Shown here piece after piece: positions 34,349-44,920 of a stretch of 64,000 bases of DNA. The stretch is from Mesostigma viride (taxonomy: Eukaryota > Streptophyta > Mesostigmatophyceae > Mesostigmatales > Mesostigmataceae): assembly GCA_009746045.1 (NCBI GenBank), contig RPFO01000034.1, positions 3,513,681 to 3,577,680 on the forward strand. Direction: 5' to 3'. Made by a program: the position numbers and the translations under genes. The notes under the pieces were generated by a model. The model searched no databases, was not told the DNA's origin, and worked only from the letters and a program-made list of their open reading frames with translations. How positions within the stretch are numbered: position 1 is the first letter of the stretch; each line of letters begins with the position of its first letter.

Positions 34349-35396
34349 CAATTTTACCCCGACTAGGTTGTCCCCAGTTTACAAATTAACCAATTTTACC
34401 CCGACTCCCGGAGGGCGCCGCCCGAGATTAAATAAGAGGTACCTTGAAATTAAATAAGAGGCATGCCTCTATCCAGATATATTTTTGGAGGCGAATTTCT
34501 ATTGGCGTTAAGTTGTAGTATAGTACGACAACGTGTCAGACCGTATAATTTATTCCGACTTCTACATTCAGTTCACCGCTTGGTCAAAAAAGGATCACTT
34601 ATATCAAGAAAACAATAAAGATCACTTATATACCCTACTTCTCCGTAAAATCTCATCGACCGGGTTTCGAAACAACCCACGAACGCCGTAGATGCAGATC
34701 CAACGGAGCAAACAACGTCAAGACCGACGCGGCGCCAAATAGTCGCCACGGTTCCTTTTCTGCGAGCCATTTTACAACGTACGTCGCGCCGCGTCGTGTA
34801 CCCAAGCCCTTTTCTGAACGTGAGATCCAAAATCCGCTTGCCAGACCGGGAACTCCGTCCAATACCGTCGTGCATTGAATTGAATTGGAACATAAGTCCT
34901 TCTTTCCGTCACCCTTGACATGTTTTCGTACAATACTACAAATTAACGCCAATAGAAATTCGCCTCCGAACATATATCTGCGTGCAGACACGTGTGTAGT
35001 ACTCCTACACACAGATCTCGAGTGATTTATCTAGTACCAAATCCGAAAGGCTTGCATCACTCCCCGGACAGGAGAACTTTTGCGGATGACTGTAGGTGTA
35101 AGTTGGCGATGCCATGGTAACCGGAGACGTCCGTCCTATAGTCAGCAAAATTGGTGCGAGAGGTCCCCAGTTCGATTCCGGTCGGATTCATTTGCAGATC
35201 GCGTTTTCCGCGTTTTCCGCGGCCCGGCACTGAACGCAATGGTTTTCACCTTTGCGGAGTGCCTGATCAGAATATATCTCGATAGAGGTGTGCGTCTTAT
35301 TTAATTTCAAGGTACCTCTTAATTAATCTCGGCCCCCGCCTTCCGCTAATTTGCTAATTTGCTAAATTTGCTAAAAAAGAGCCAATTTTACCCCGA
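34349..35396. mobile_element. foldback-type element inside the 3' LTR
   Basis: Inverted arms (about 34422-34535 against 34924-34979 plus 35272-35332) share AAGAGGTACCTTGAAATTAA and GGAGGCGAATTTCTATTGGC. The element is flanked by a 17-bp direct repeat CTCCTGACGCTTAAGTC (34332-34348 and 35397-35413), and CCAATTTTACCCCGACT occurs near both ends. No transposase. Confidence 0.65.
34980..35271 (+). mobile_element. tRNA-like SINE copy 2
   Basis: The same SINE as 33896-34184, inserted in the right arm of the foldback element, with the short duplication ATATATCT (34972-34979 and 35272-35279). It differs by a duplicated CGTTTTCCG. Confidence 0.75.
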
Positions 35397-35487
35397 CTCC
35401 TGACGCTTAAGTCGGCAATGATTCACCACCTACGAATTATTAATTTAAGTCCCCATAATAATAACCCCATGCCTTTTAAACACAGGG

Positions 35488-35942
35488 GTCTATTGGCGCC
35501 CGTCTACTTGCCAGATGGTAAACTGCCACAGCAAACAAATGACAAAATGAAACACATAGGCAACAATTAAATCCTGCCCTGGGGAACTAGGGAAGTCTGA
35601 ACAGGCAAACACCTGAACAGGCCAGCTTGTAGAAACATAATACCAGGGAATCGAACCCCGCCCTATAAACCCCAGAATAAAGGTTCCCAGACCATTGTGA
35701 GAAGTATGTACAAATATACATTTCTTTTAAAATAGAATACATGGTCTGTAATGGACCTGTCAACCTTGTGTAGTCAACAGCATGAACCCCAGCCAAAACC
35801 TGGCTGTATCCTGATTAAAATCAGAGTGAGTGTACCATGGTCCATGAGCCTTAGTACAGACTAAAATACAGGTATTATGCCAGTCACAATGCTGACACTA
35901 CCACACAATCTGCTCTCCAATGCCCTATAACCATGCACCAGC
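35488..35942 (-). other. Copia element 1 sequence downstream of RNase H
   Basis: Non-coding continuation of the element between the RNase H stop and the nested insertion. Confidence 0.4.
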
Positions 35943-37809
35943 TTAGACAGCTTGCTGAGATGGGTCCATCAGAGACTGAAGAACCTTGTATTGCACTGCT
36001 GCCTTCTGCACTAGCTTGGTCAAAGCATCAGCAGGATTGTCAACCCCAGGGATATGCTCAATATTGGCCAAGGAGGACAACTCCTTAAGAAGGAGATAAT
36101 CCAAGTCCCTACTTCTGGCCATCTGCCTGTGCACAAACTGCACCATCCCCATGGAGTCTGTTTTTAGAAGAGTGGTAACCTGAAGTGGCCAAGGAGTGTT
36201 AGAAGTCATCTGATGAAGCAACTCCTTCAGATAAAGGCTTGTGTGAATGCCTTCACAAATAGCCCTGCATTCTGCCACATCACTGCTGACAGCCACCCGT
36301 TTGTGCAGGCGACTAAACCAGCTCACCAAACTCCCCAGGCCTTCCTGTCTGAGCACAAAGAGCCCTGCAGCCCTGCCCCTGACCTTGGAGACCTGCCTGC
36401 TGTCCATTGAGCTATCCACATACAGCTCCATGCAAATGGGTTGTGATAAATCCACTGCAGACAACAGAATGCCAGATGAAGCCCTGACCTGATCAGCCAC
36501 CTTGGCAGACCCTAGCTCCACCAGCATGTCATCAGGCAACCTGGCTATGACCATAAGGTCTGGCCTGGAAATGCCTGCCACCCAAGCAACCATGCCCCTG
36601 ACCATAGGACACAGTGCCTGTGTGATGGTTGGAGGAAGCTTGCTAATGAGGGTCTCTTGATAATCATTGCCCCCCACCAGCAGCATACGCCACTCCCCCC
36701 CTTCTTCACCAGTGTGGCCTCCATGCCCACAAACAGCAGAGGCTCATTCTCCACCTGCCATTGCTCCCTACCCAGAGGAAACTTGGACTTAATGATGGAG
36801 ATCAGCTCCTTAAGCCACGACGTGGGAGCTATCAGATGTAGGTCATCCCCGTGCAGCGAAGCATACACTGGCAGGCCTTCCCATTGCCCCAGAAACAGAC
36901 AGGGGTCTACAGGAGAGACCTTCAAGTTGCAATGCTCCTTCAGGAAACGGTTGAGAGTCTCCCTCCAGATTATTGGACTTGACCTCAGGCCCTCCAGGCC
37001 CTTGAGGATTTTAAGGAACTCAGTGTGAATGTCCCTTTTCCATACAGCAGGCACCCTGACATAGAAAGGCGTCTTGCCCTCCCACTTTTCCTGTGCCACA
37101 TCTGCATCCCCTCCAGAAATGCCCTCTTGAAGTCTACCACCACTGAGCCATAGTCCAAGCCCTTGTTGAGAAGGCCTAGAAATACACACAGCAGCAGCCT
37201 CCAAGTGTCATGCAGCATGCCAGGGGTATACAACTCCTCAGCAGTGCACTCACCAGTACCCTTGAACTCATTCAGCACTGGCCTGACATGTGGTACCTTG
37301 ACCCCGTCCACCTCCTTCATCTTGATGACAAACTTGAGCTTGAGTAGACGTCGTGCAGGAGGCAGGTCATTGACAGGTTCCACGCATTTCTTGGAGATCC
37401 AGTCCTCCCCAGATTTAATCAGACCCAGTGTGACCTGGGGACACATAATGGGAGAGGACATGAGCTTCACCAGGCCTTGGTAGTTGATAGGGCTGTGTCC
37501 AGCAAGTGAGTGAGGACCAATGCCCAAACTGCTTGGATGACTAGCAGCTGGCAATATGAGGTCATCAACCAAGGGCTCCTGCCCCTGGCACACTTGCACA
37601 CGCTTAACCGTCCTGGTTACTGCACGTGATAGGTGAGTGGTCCTGAAATTAATCAGTGGGACCTGACCAGCCCCTTCCTTAGTCAGGAGAGAGGACGTGA
37701 TCACTACCCCATCCTGGCATAGGAAATTCTGCCCCAGAAGAGCAGGTCCTTGATAGCCCTCCAAGACACAAAAGCAGTGTCCTGTCCAAGGATAGGAATG
37801 ATACCTCAC
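35943..37809 (-). pseudogene. Copia element 1 reverse transcriptase and RNase H
   Basis: Three minus-strand frames (37809-36985, 37204-36545, 36686-35943) form one RT-RNase H region with two frameshifts. RT: FVIKMKEVDG, VDFKRAFLEG (first catalytic Asp), GLRSSPIIW, and ASLHGDDLHLI as the active-site HGDD (in place of YVDD). RNase H: YVDSSMDSRQ, SSDVAECRAI, KTDSMGMVQF and PGVDNPADALTK. These match the Copia-type RVT_2 and RNase H order. Frameshifts make it non-coding as it stands. Confidence 0.8.
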
Positions 37810-39130
37810 CCAGTACCTTCACGTGTACCCCGCCACTGAAGTCAGACACAAACTGATAGCTGGGTTCAGTCATGCTGTACCCTGCTGCAGCCCTGGTCCC
37901 AATGATGGAAACCTGAGAATTAGTGTCTACCTCTAAGGCAGTGTCCAGCCCCAGATTGCCATGCCACCTGAGCTTGGCTACCTTGGGCTGCTTCTTGGCT
38001 CTTTGTAGAGCCCCAATCAATCCAGCCAAACTTGTCCCCCTGGGCTTGGTTAGTGCCTTGGGCTTGACAGTTGACTCCCCAGCTGTTGACCTTGCAGCCT
38101 GTTCAACAAGTACCTCTGCAACCTGGCCAGGGCTGACAGATTCCCCTGCAACAGATGTGGTCGTTGCGTCAGTGATGTCACTTGGGACCTGAAAATCCTG
38201 CAGATCCTGTGAGCCTTGTGCCTGACTGCCCTCATTCATCAGGTTAGGCTTGACATATGACCAACTCAGCCGGTGTACATGCTTTGGTTCGTCCTCCATG
38301 CTGACCAAGCATGCGTGGCTAGCTTCATCAACCTGGGTAACCACCCCAGGACTCCAGCTACCACGTTTGCCATAAAGGCTAGGTTCCTTCCAAGCTAGGA
38401 CCTTCTGACCCACTTGTGGCTCCAGCATCTTCCAACCCCGGTCCTTCTCCCTCAGCTTGGCAAAGGTGACATGTGCAGCATGTTTCCAGCCCTCCAGCAC
38501 ATGTGGTGGGCACAGGCCATGATATAGACCCATTGGGCTGACAGCAACTCCATCATAGTAGAAGTTAACCCTGCTGTTCAGCTGCTGCTCCACGTTCCTC
38601 AGCCATGCACTCCTGACAAGTGCAGGTGCAGACAAGGGTACCCAGTCTTCAGAGATGATCAATTTCTTGACCTCCTGGATTGCCCTCTCGATAGCACCCT
38701 GCTGCCCATGAGCCTCCCTAGGTGTAACCAGCAACTCAGGAAGGGTAGGATCACCCTTGAGATGCTGAAACTGCATGTCCACCTGGATCCTTGTGGTAGG
38801 AAACTTGGCTCTTACATTCTGCAGGGCAGCCAGCAAGTACCTGTTCTTCATAGAAGGTAAATGCTCCAGCACCTTGTATTTTGTACCTGTCCACGCACAC
38901 CAACAGTTGCATGCCCCTGATGTGTTGGATATCACACTGCAGATCACCAATGCTCTGAGGTAGAGCTTTGGCATGTGATTTCCTGGGCTTGTTGGAGGAC
39001 AACTGGCACTTACACCGTGAGGCAGCTTGCTGACACGCCTTGAGAAGGGGTGCCCTGCCCATACGGAAGGCAAAGTTGTTTGACAGAGAAGTGGCATGCC
39101 CAAACATGTTGTGGATTCGGGCACCCAACT
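37679..39130 (-). pseudogene. Copia element 1 integrase plus downstream protease-like domain
   Basis: Integrase: HHCC-type finger (RIHNMFGH...CKCQL) in the adjoining frame 39812-38751, QCDIQHIRG as first Asp, then GQQGAIERAIQEVKKL with the catalytic Glu in frame 39124-37679, and a Copia-like VGQKVLAWKEPSLYGKRG tail. After the integrase a retropepsin-like segment follows: LEVDTNSQVSIIG, then (shifted frame) GPALLGQNFL. A frameshift lies near 38750. The position of the protease after integrase is unusual. Confidence 0.65.
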
Positions 39131-39553
39131 CCTGGTACACAGAGGAAGCAGTCCCTGGCACAGTCAGGACTGTGCTGTCAGGTTGTCCAGCATCACCATG
39201 CTGACTTCCATCCTGTTCTGACTCAGAGCCTGAGTCACCCTGCTCATGCCCAACACCTGGACCGCCAGCAGGGACCACATGCATACCACCAGAGGCCTTC
39301 ACACCCCTCTGTGGTTGTACATTGGTTTCTCTCAAAATGAGAGGTCCACCCTCGTGCCCAGCACGAGGATGCATGGGGTCAGACATTCTTACAGCTGCAC
39401 CAGCTGTCAAGGACGTCTTCATAGGAACCTGTACCTCTCCAGGTGACCTGGGGCCACCCTGAACCTGGAGATCACCCTCTTGTTGCCCAGATATAAAATC
39501 TGCATTGGAGCACCTGGCCCCCCCTGGGTGAATTAAGGTGTGTAGGGGTTGCC

Positions 39554-40640
39554 TCAGACAGTCACTGCTCCTTGTTGTCTTCTTGCTGACTGCCCTTTGA
39601 AGGCTGGCCTGCCTGGGACTTGTTGTTGTTCTTCTTGTTGTTGTTGTTCTTGTTGCTGCCCTGGCCCTGGGACTTCTTGAAGCTGGGACACTCCTTCTTG
39701 ATGTGCCCCCACCCCTTGCACAGGTAGCATTGTATCTTGACTTGCCCTGGCCACTGCCCCCGTTGTCAGACGCGTTGCCCTGCTTGGGCTGACCACCCAC
39801 CCGCCTGAACACCGACTTGGAGTGTGACCTCCCGTCAGGGTCGGGTGAATGATTGGCCTTGCGCTTGTTGTGGTTGCCCCTACGCCCTCCTTGGCTTCGG
39901 TCAGCCTCAGACGTTTGGAGCCACCCTGGGTACGCCCACCTGCCTGGGTAGCCTTCACTGCTGGCACTCCACCCTCAAACAGCTCCTCTGCCTCGAGTGC
40001 TTGTTTGATTATGACCTTGTAGGCCTTGAGGGTTGAGTGTGGGGCACACATGACCTTTAAAGAGCCACGTGTAGCCTTGTCCAGCCCAGAAACCTTGAGC
40101 CAGTTTGTCAGGGCTATGTTGTCAGCAACATTAAAGCCATGAGCCCTGCCCTCCTCAACCATTTTACAATAGTTAAGGAAGTTCTGGATCAGGTCTCCCT
40201 TGACCTCCCACCCCTGGTATTTATCCTGCCAATGGATCCCCACTTTCTTCCTCTGATCCTCTAGCAGCTCCTTTAACTCTGCCACGTAGCTGGACCAGGC
40301 CTTGTTGGCCTTCTTGCACTCTCTAGTGAGGTCCTTGATCTGATCTGTACACTTGCCAAAAGTCTGGCTACCTATCCAGATCTGGTAATAGTTTGTACCA
40401 CCGTACAAACTTGGAAACCCCTCTAGCCCCTCCACAAACTCCTCAGCCTGCTTGGGCTTTGTGTCTGACGTGACAGGTTGCAGTTGATTCACAATAAGCA
40501 AACCCTGGGTAGTGAGATCATAGCCAAGAACAGCTTGTGCATTATTATTATTGTGATGAATGTTGGTAATCTCTCCGGTAACCCCCACGTCATCTACGTG
40601 AGCGGTCCCACTACCAGCACCACCATTATTCCCACTGGCT
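39554..40640 (-). pseudogene. Copia element 1 gag with zinc knuckle
   Basis: Frame 40588-39554 has a UBN2-like gag core (YYQIWIGSQTFG, DLIQNFLNYCKMVEEG, NWLKVSGLDKATRGSLKVM). A frameshift near 39800 moves the nucleocapsid finger CYLCKGWGHIKKEC (CX2CX4HX4C, about 39691-39733) to another frame, ending in an Asn/Lys/Gln-rich tail. It would package element RNA. Confidence 0.65.
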
Positions 40641-40832
40641 GGACACCTTTGCTACGGCGCCCGTCTGCCATTCTGCACTACAAGCTATTCAAAGAACACC
40701 TCAGCAAAGCAGCAGAAAAATATGTACAAAAGATTGTCCAACTGCCGCCTGCGCCGGTGTCGCCGCCGCCCCCGCGAATTGCCGCCGAAAATTCGACAAA
40801 ATGTCGACGAGCACTGGAAAAAATTGGCCGAC

Positions 40833-41541
40833 TCAGTAGTCGAGGCCCCGGAAATCACAGTACTCGTAGGTAAACTCAGGATCCTCCATATCCGGCGTGT
40901 GTGCCGGACCTGCACCGGTATGTATTAAAACCGGTGTGCTTCCCGTCGCGAAAGTTGCGCGCGCCGACGCGCGACGAGGCGCAGAGGATGAGTAAAAATG
41001 GATAACAATTCCCACCCTGCGGGAATCCACTCTCGCAGAGACGCGAGAAAAGCCACCAGGTTAATAAGAACCTGGCGTTCGCGACTGCGTACGCCGCGTG
41101 TGAGCAGCGACAGCAACGCGAGATCTTGAAATAAATTTGTCGACACCGCCGGCGCGCCCCCCGTGCGTAGCGATGCCCAGTTTTGCAAGTTTCTCTGGTA
41201 ACCGGTGAGCGAAGAGATGGCGTTGTCCAGCTCCTCGATGGCAGTGGTGACCTCGTTCACCGACCGCAAACCTCCCCGCACCTGGACCGTAAATTGCGAT
41301 AAAATGCGAATCTGTCCAATGGCGCGGATTGCCGGCACCAGCTGCGGCAACTGGGGTCCTCGGGGAAATCCCCGAGCAATGGAAGAACTGCGCGCTGCCG
41401 ACGATGAAGTTCGTCGAGCGAGATCGTGACTTCGTCGAGCAATTGCTGCCACGACGGCGCAGTCGGTCTTGGTGGAGGACCAGCCGGCGGAGCGGCTATT
41501 TCCTCATCGCGGGAATCCGGAATTCTTCAGAATTTGGCATC
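40833..41541 (-). pseudogene. unidentified ORF immediately inside the right LTR, frameshifted
   Basis: An ATG at 41541, about 24 bases inside the right LTR, starts MPNSEEFRIP; shifted frames continue as DEEIAAPPAGPPP...SWQQLLDEVTISLDELHRR, then frame 41452-40925 (TAIEELDNAISSLTGYQRN), and end in frame 41030-40833 (EDPEFTYEYCDFRGLDY). At least three indels. It is most likely an N-terminal gag-side ORF of the retroelement because of its position and strand. A trapped viral gene is the alternative. Confidence 0.4.
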
Positions 41542-41564
41542 TTTTTAACGAGGCGTGTAATACG

Positions 41565-42180
41565 AGTTGTAAGAGTGAGAATGCCACGAATTCCGCCATG
41601 GTTCTTGCAGGAAGTTGCCTTTATTAATAACAAGGAAACACAGACGTAAGTCACGTCACTTCCAAGACTGCACGCAGCACAGGCGACAGGGTCGCAGTGC
41701 CAGAGAACGTGCACGCAAGAACTAGCGTCCCGGTGCGACCAAGTCACACATATAGGTTGTTAGGGACGCGTCCAAGTATTCAGCTGCACTGTCACAGCTG
41801 AACTGTCAATCAATTGATTACACAGACTCTGGCACGCCTTTGGCGCGCAGATCTATCAATTGTCCATACGGCTAGTCCTGTGGACCTATCCGTACACTAC
41901 TCAGCATCAATTGTCTCATAGGTCCTGGCGCGCTACAGTGCGCCTACCTATCAATTGACCATCAAGTCCTGTACAAGTCCTGTCAACGTCCTGCGGACTA
42001 TCAAAGTGACACTTGTACATCCTGTGTCCGTACGCGCCCACAGTGGCGCGCCGGGTACTGTCGGCACAGCCTAGGAAACGTCATAACTTTTACGTTTCTT
42101 AACCAAATGAGGCGTTCAAGGTGCCGTTGGAAAGAGCGTAACAATCTCTATCCATCTAACGTAAATCCTTAACGTTAACT
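41565..42180 (-). repeat. Copia element 1 5' LTR
   Basis: 616 bp, matches 30351-30967. It ends only 60 bp upstream of the first viral start codon at 42241 and so could alter its transcription. Confidence 0.85.
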
Positions 42181-42240
42181 AATTCCGCCGAAAAGAATTT
42201 CAAAGCTGCGACGGGGATTTTTCCGTCATCATACACTAGC

Positions 42241-42915
42241 ATGGCAGCAACAGGAGATGCAACTATCAATTATGGACTTGGTAGCGTCAAAGTCCAAGTA
42301 CAGAAGGACGAGAAGGATGTAAAAGTGCCTCCCGCTGTTGGTGAACCCACACGATACGGGTCGCAGTTTAAGTTGGGGGTGACCCAGTTATACGAATTTG
42401 ACAACGTTATCGCAAGCTTTATCAAGCGCGACATCATCGCTTTCAACGCTCTCCGTGGCCAGATCCTGGATAAGATTGACATTTGGTGGAAGCGCAATGG
42501 TGCGCTGGCAAGCATGACCCAAACTGTACCTGCTGGTTACGCGGACCCGATTCAGTTTATTCAGAACATCCAGAAGGCGACCTACGCGCTCACCGGCAAC
42601 ATCCCCAAGTGTCCTAAGGGCTCGGCTACCATCTGGTATGACAAGGACCCGTCAGATTCCAAGGCGAGAATCGTGGACGAGTTCATCATGGCCGCCGACG
42701 GGACGCGTGTCAGGAACCCGTTCGCCAAGGTCGGTATGTGTGCTGACGAGCCCTTCCAGGCCGACGCCATGACGGGGTATCCCAACGCCGGCTACTCCGT
42801 TGACCCGACCGGACCTCACTACCAGGTCAACGGGGCGCGCAGGTATAAGCGTCACTCCACCGCTGCCCGGCGCACTCGCAAGCCCGCTCGCAGGCCCGCT
42901 CGCATGTTCTATTGA
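42241..42915 (+). CDS. viral-block protein 1, 224 aa, basic C-terminus
   Basis: First of six closely spaced plus-strand genes. The N-terminal two thirds look like a soluble beta-rich domain (YGSQFKLGVTQLYEFDN, IWYDKDPSDSK); the last ~25 residues are Arg/Lys-rich (RRYKRHSTAARRTRKPARRP), suggesting nucleic-acid or virion-core contact. No named family recognised. Base use (balanced GC, no introns) matches its neighbours rather than the retroelement on its left. A minor virion protein is a guess from context only. Confidence 0.6.
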   Translation: MAATGDATINYGLGSVKVQVQKDEKDVKVPPAVGEPTRYGSQFKLGVTQLYEFDNVIASFIKRDIIAFNALRGQILDKIDIWWKRNGALASMTQTVPAGYADPIQFIQNIQKATYALTGNIPKCPKGSATIWYDKDPSDSKARIVDEFIMAADGTRVRNPFAKVGMCADEPFQADAMTGYPNAGYSVDPTGPHYQVNGARRYKRHSTAARRTRKPARRPARMFY

Positions 42916-42951
42916 GTCCATCACACAAACAAGTGTCCTTGATAGGACGAT

Positions 42952-43533
42952 ATGGACGACTCGGAATGGTACGCACGAGTGTACAAGTCGCGGTCCTACA
43001 AACACGCTATGAACGAGGAGGCCAGGAAACGGAGAGCCGATGCCAATTGGACCGCATTCATGATGCGGCGTGCGGCTCGTGGGTACGTGTACAAGTATAA
43101 CCTCTCTTTCAACAGGGAGTACATGCAGTCCTTTGGGAGCCTGTATTATCGTGGGAAGCAGGAGCTGACCGAGGACGAGAAGGCTGTTGTGGACGCATAC
43201 AAGACTGAAGGAGAGCCTGCACTCAAGGGCGAGCAGTTGGCGGTATGGACTGCCCCGACCGTGCCGCCAAAGGGCTGGGTGTCGTGTATCGTGTGCAACG
43301 GCATAATGCCCGCCCACAAGGTCGAGTTCACCAAGCCGATGCCCTCTCGCGACCTGCACGTGTTTTACCACGCCACTTGCTTTGACAGCCTGGTGGGGTG
43401 GAAGGCCGAGAACGTCCACCAGCGCATCCCACCCGCGCCACCGGTCACGGAGACTGTCGAAGTGCATGATATGGTGACCAGCCACAAGGTGGATTGGGAC
43501 CTGGACAAACCCTCCGGCGGTTATGACAGCTGA
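42952..43533 (+). CDS. viral-block protein 2, 193 aa, Cys/His zinc-binding candidate
   Basis: Starts 36 nt after gene 1. The N-terminal half is highly charged and helical (DDSEWYARVYKSRSY, NEEARKRRADANW). Residues ~105-145 contain WVSCIVCNGIMPAHK ... FYHATCFDSLVGW, a CX2C...HX2C arrangement consistent with a single zinc site. Some Nucleocytoviricota late transcription factors are small zinc-binding proteins, but I cannot assign this one. The C-terminus is acidic and Pro-rich. Confidence 0.6.
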   Translation: MDDSEWYARVYKSRSYKHAMNEEARKRRADANWTAFMMRRAARGYVYKYNLSFNREYMQSFGSLYYRGKQELTEDEKAVVDAYKTEGEPALKGEQLAVWTAPTVPPKGWVSCIVCNGIMPAHKVEFTKPMPSRDLHVFYHATCFDSLVGWKAENVHQRIPPAPPVTETVEVHDMVTSHKVDWDLDKPSGGYDS

Positions 43534-43594
43534 TTAAGCCATCTAATGCGTTTAAGTAGGACCAATTTTATAAACGTATAATATTGGAACTGGC

Positions 43595-44068
43595 ATGGAG
43601 GAACTCACTGGTCTGGCTCGTCGCCTTCGTTCTAGCGGTGGTATGCAGCAGGCCAGGGGCAGCCCCGCGGCGGCAGCCCCTGTGATGCCCTCATCATCAA
43701 TGCAATCAGCCCCACCCCCAAGCAGCATGTCCCCTCCTGCACCGCGGCTCCCCTCTCTTCCTTCACGAGAGGTCTCGGAGCTGTCTGGCATGACCCCACT
43801 CCCAGCCGTGCCCCTCAAGCCAACTGTCCCGAAAGGGGGGCGGCATACCACCGCGCAGGGGTCTGTAGGTGGCGGGGGCTCGAGGGGCGGTGTGCTGCCC
43901 GCCATTCTGGGCGTCGGTGCGGCGATCGGGACCATTCACTTCGGTGCAGGCGTGTTCCCTGACATGTTCAAGGGCGCGGACGGCAGGGTCGACCGCACTC
44001 GTTTGAATGTGGGAGGCGTGCTGGCCGGCATTTTGGTTTTCTTGGTATCCAGGTATCTATATGCTTAA
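43595..44068 (+). CDS. viral-block protein 3, 157 aa, two predicted membrane segments
   Basis: A long Ala/Pro/Ser-rich low-complexity N-terminus (about residues 15-105) is followed by a hydrophobic segment with Gly (VLPAILGVGAAIGTIHFGAG) and a C-terminal one (VGGVLAGILVFLVSRYLYA), joined by a loop with DMFKGADGRVD. This is a membrane protein with the tail in or near the bilayer, plausible as a component of an internal virion membrane. A TATAATATT element sits 10-18 nt before the ATG. Confidence 0.6.
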   Translation: MEELTGLARRLRSSGGMQQARGSPAAAAPVMPSSSMQSAPPPSSMSPPAPRLPSLPSREVSELSGMTPLPAVPLKPTVPKGGRHTTAQGSVGGGGSRGGVLPAILGVGAAIGTIHFGAGVFPDMFKGADGRVDRTRLNVGGVLAGILVFLVSRYLYA

Positions 44069-44138
44069 TAAAAAGGGAAAGTTCGCTTAACATGTGCAAT
44101 ATAATTTCAATGCCAACCTATAGTATAAGGGCACTGCG

Positions 44139-44891
44139 ATGGTTGAGAGGGATGAGGACCCGCGCGTGGACACGAACGTGTTGGTGGACAGCAAGCGAGA
44201 GTACATCGAGAAGCTCGAACGCTGCCTCTCTCAGCCTATCTATAACGCGCAAAACATTCTGCAGGACGCCATGAATGTGGCCGAGGTGAAGGACCTGGAC
44301 GAGTTGGACTGTTTTTCCCAGCTGCTGTCTGAGGTGCCTAGCTGGAACGCGGATATCGTGGATTCTGAGACGCGTGAGGTGATGCAGACGGCGCCATACC
44401 TCAAGGAGCTGCTCAAGGCGTACTTTGTGTGTGCCAGCATGATCCTCGGCTCCATTCGCAAGTCCCATCACACCGAGCAGCAGAGGCTGCGGGTGAAGGT
44501 GCCTACCTGCGAGCGGTTCGTCCATTCCATCGTCAAGATGATGGCAGCAGACATCGCGGATGACATCCCACACTTCCTCACTCAGACGGAGGAAGGAGAG
44601 TTCAAGCTCAACAAGCGACACGTTATGAAGGGCGTGAGCGAGTGCATCAGGAACACTCTTCACGGCTTTACAACCAGCGATGACATCCTGAAGGGGTACA
44701 TGGATGACATCATGGGTGACGAGCCGCCTCCAGTGGCGCGCGCACACATCGGTGACGACGAGGGGCACGCTGAGAGGACCAAGTCTTTTAAGCTGGGCAG
44801 CAACGTCCTGCGACCGAGCAAGCCCGCGTTTGTGGATGATGATGATGACAACCAGGGGAGTGTCATGGTCGAGGAGGATGAGGATTTTTAA
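44139..44891 (+). CDS. conserved NCLDV-type protein of unknown function (DUF5767-like)
   Basis: 250 aa. The helical core (REYIEKLERCLSQPIYNAQ, LLSEVPSWNADIVDSETR, YLKELLKAYFVCASMILGSIR, VPTCERFVHSIVKMMA, GVSECIRNTLHGF) follows the pattern of a protein family of unknown function widespread in Nucleocytoviricota, which I recall as DUF5767-like; this needs an HMM check. The C-terminus is strongly acidic (DDDDDNQGSVMVEEDEDF). In related viruses the gene is a virion-morphogenesis neighbour. It stands between the TM protein and the peptidase. Confidence 0.6.
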   Translation: MVERDEDPRVDTNVLVDSKREYIEKLERCLSQPIYNAQNILQDAMNVAEVKDLDELDCFSQLLSEVPSWNADIVDSETREVMQTAPYLKELLKAYFVCASMILGSIRKSHHTEQQRLRVKVPTCERFVHSIVKMMAADIADDIPHFLTQTEEGEFKLNKRHVMKGVSECIRNTLHGFTTSDDILKGYMDDIMGDEPPPVARAHIGDDEGHAERTKSFKLGSNVLRPSKPAFVDDDDDNQGSVMVEEDEDF

Positions 44892-44920
44892 TCGGTTCAT
44901 AAACTTATTGATGTATGATA

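Larger units (their letters stand above)
31455..35482 (+). mobile_element. nested non-autonomous LTR element (LARD/TRIM-like)
   Basis: LTR copies 31455-31966 (512 bp) and 33604-35482 (interrupted) start TGTCAAGAATCC and end TTAACA or TAAACA. The 5-bp duplication CAGGG flanks the element (31450-31454 and 35483-35487). A primer site TGGCATCGGAGGTC follows the left LTR and GCAAGGAGGG precedes the right one. The 1.6-kb interior (31967-33603) has no retroviral genes, so it depends on an autonomous partner. Confidence 0.85.
33604..35482 (+). repeat. nested element 3' LTR, interrupted by a SINE and a foldback element
   Basis: LTR sequence resumes after each insertion: 33604-33895, 34197-34348 and 35414-35482 align with consecutive parts of the 5' LTR. 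Confidence 0.85.
30351..42180 (-). mobile_element. Copia-type LTR retrotransposon 1 (degenerate, with nested insertions)
   Basis: Near-identical LTRs (30351-30967 and 41565-42180) bound a minus-strand gag-pol. A purine-rich tract (AAAGAAAAGAAGGG) lies just inside the left LTR, as expected for the polypurine tract of a minus-strand element. Without the nested element at 31455-35482 it is about 7.8 kb. Pol order is integrase, protease-like, RT, RNase H. Several frameshifts break pol. No target duplication is seen: the left flank is the TGAG array and the right flank is AATTC. No TGG-type primer site follows the right LTR. Confidence 0.75.

Noticed and set aside
35640-35672. Second tRNA-like B box (GGTTCGATTCC on minus)
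   Set aside because: No A box at suitable distance and no repeat copy; probably chance within Copia non-coding DNA.
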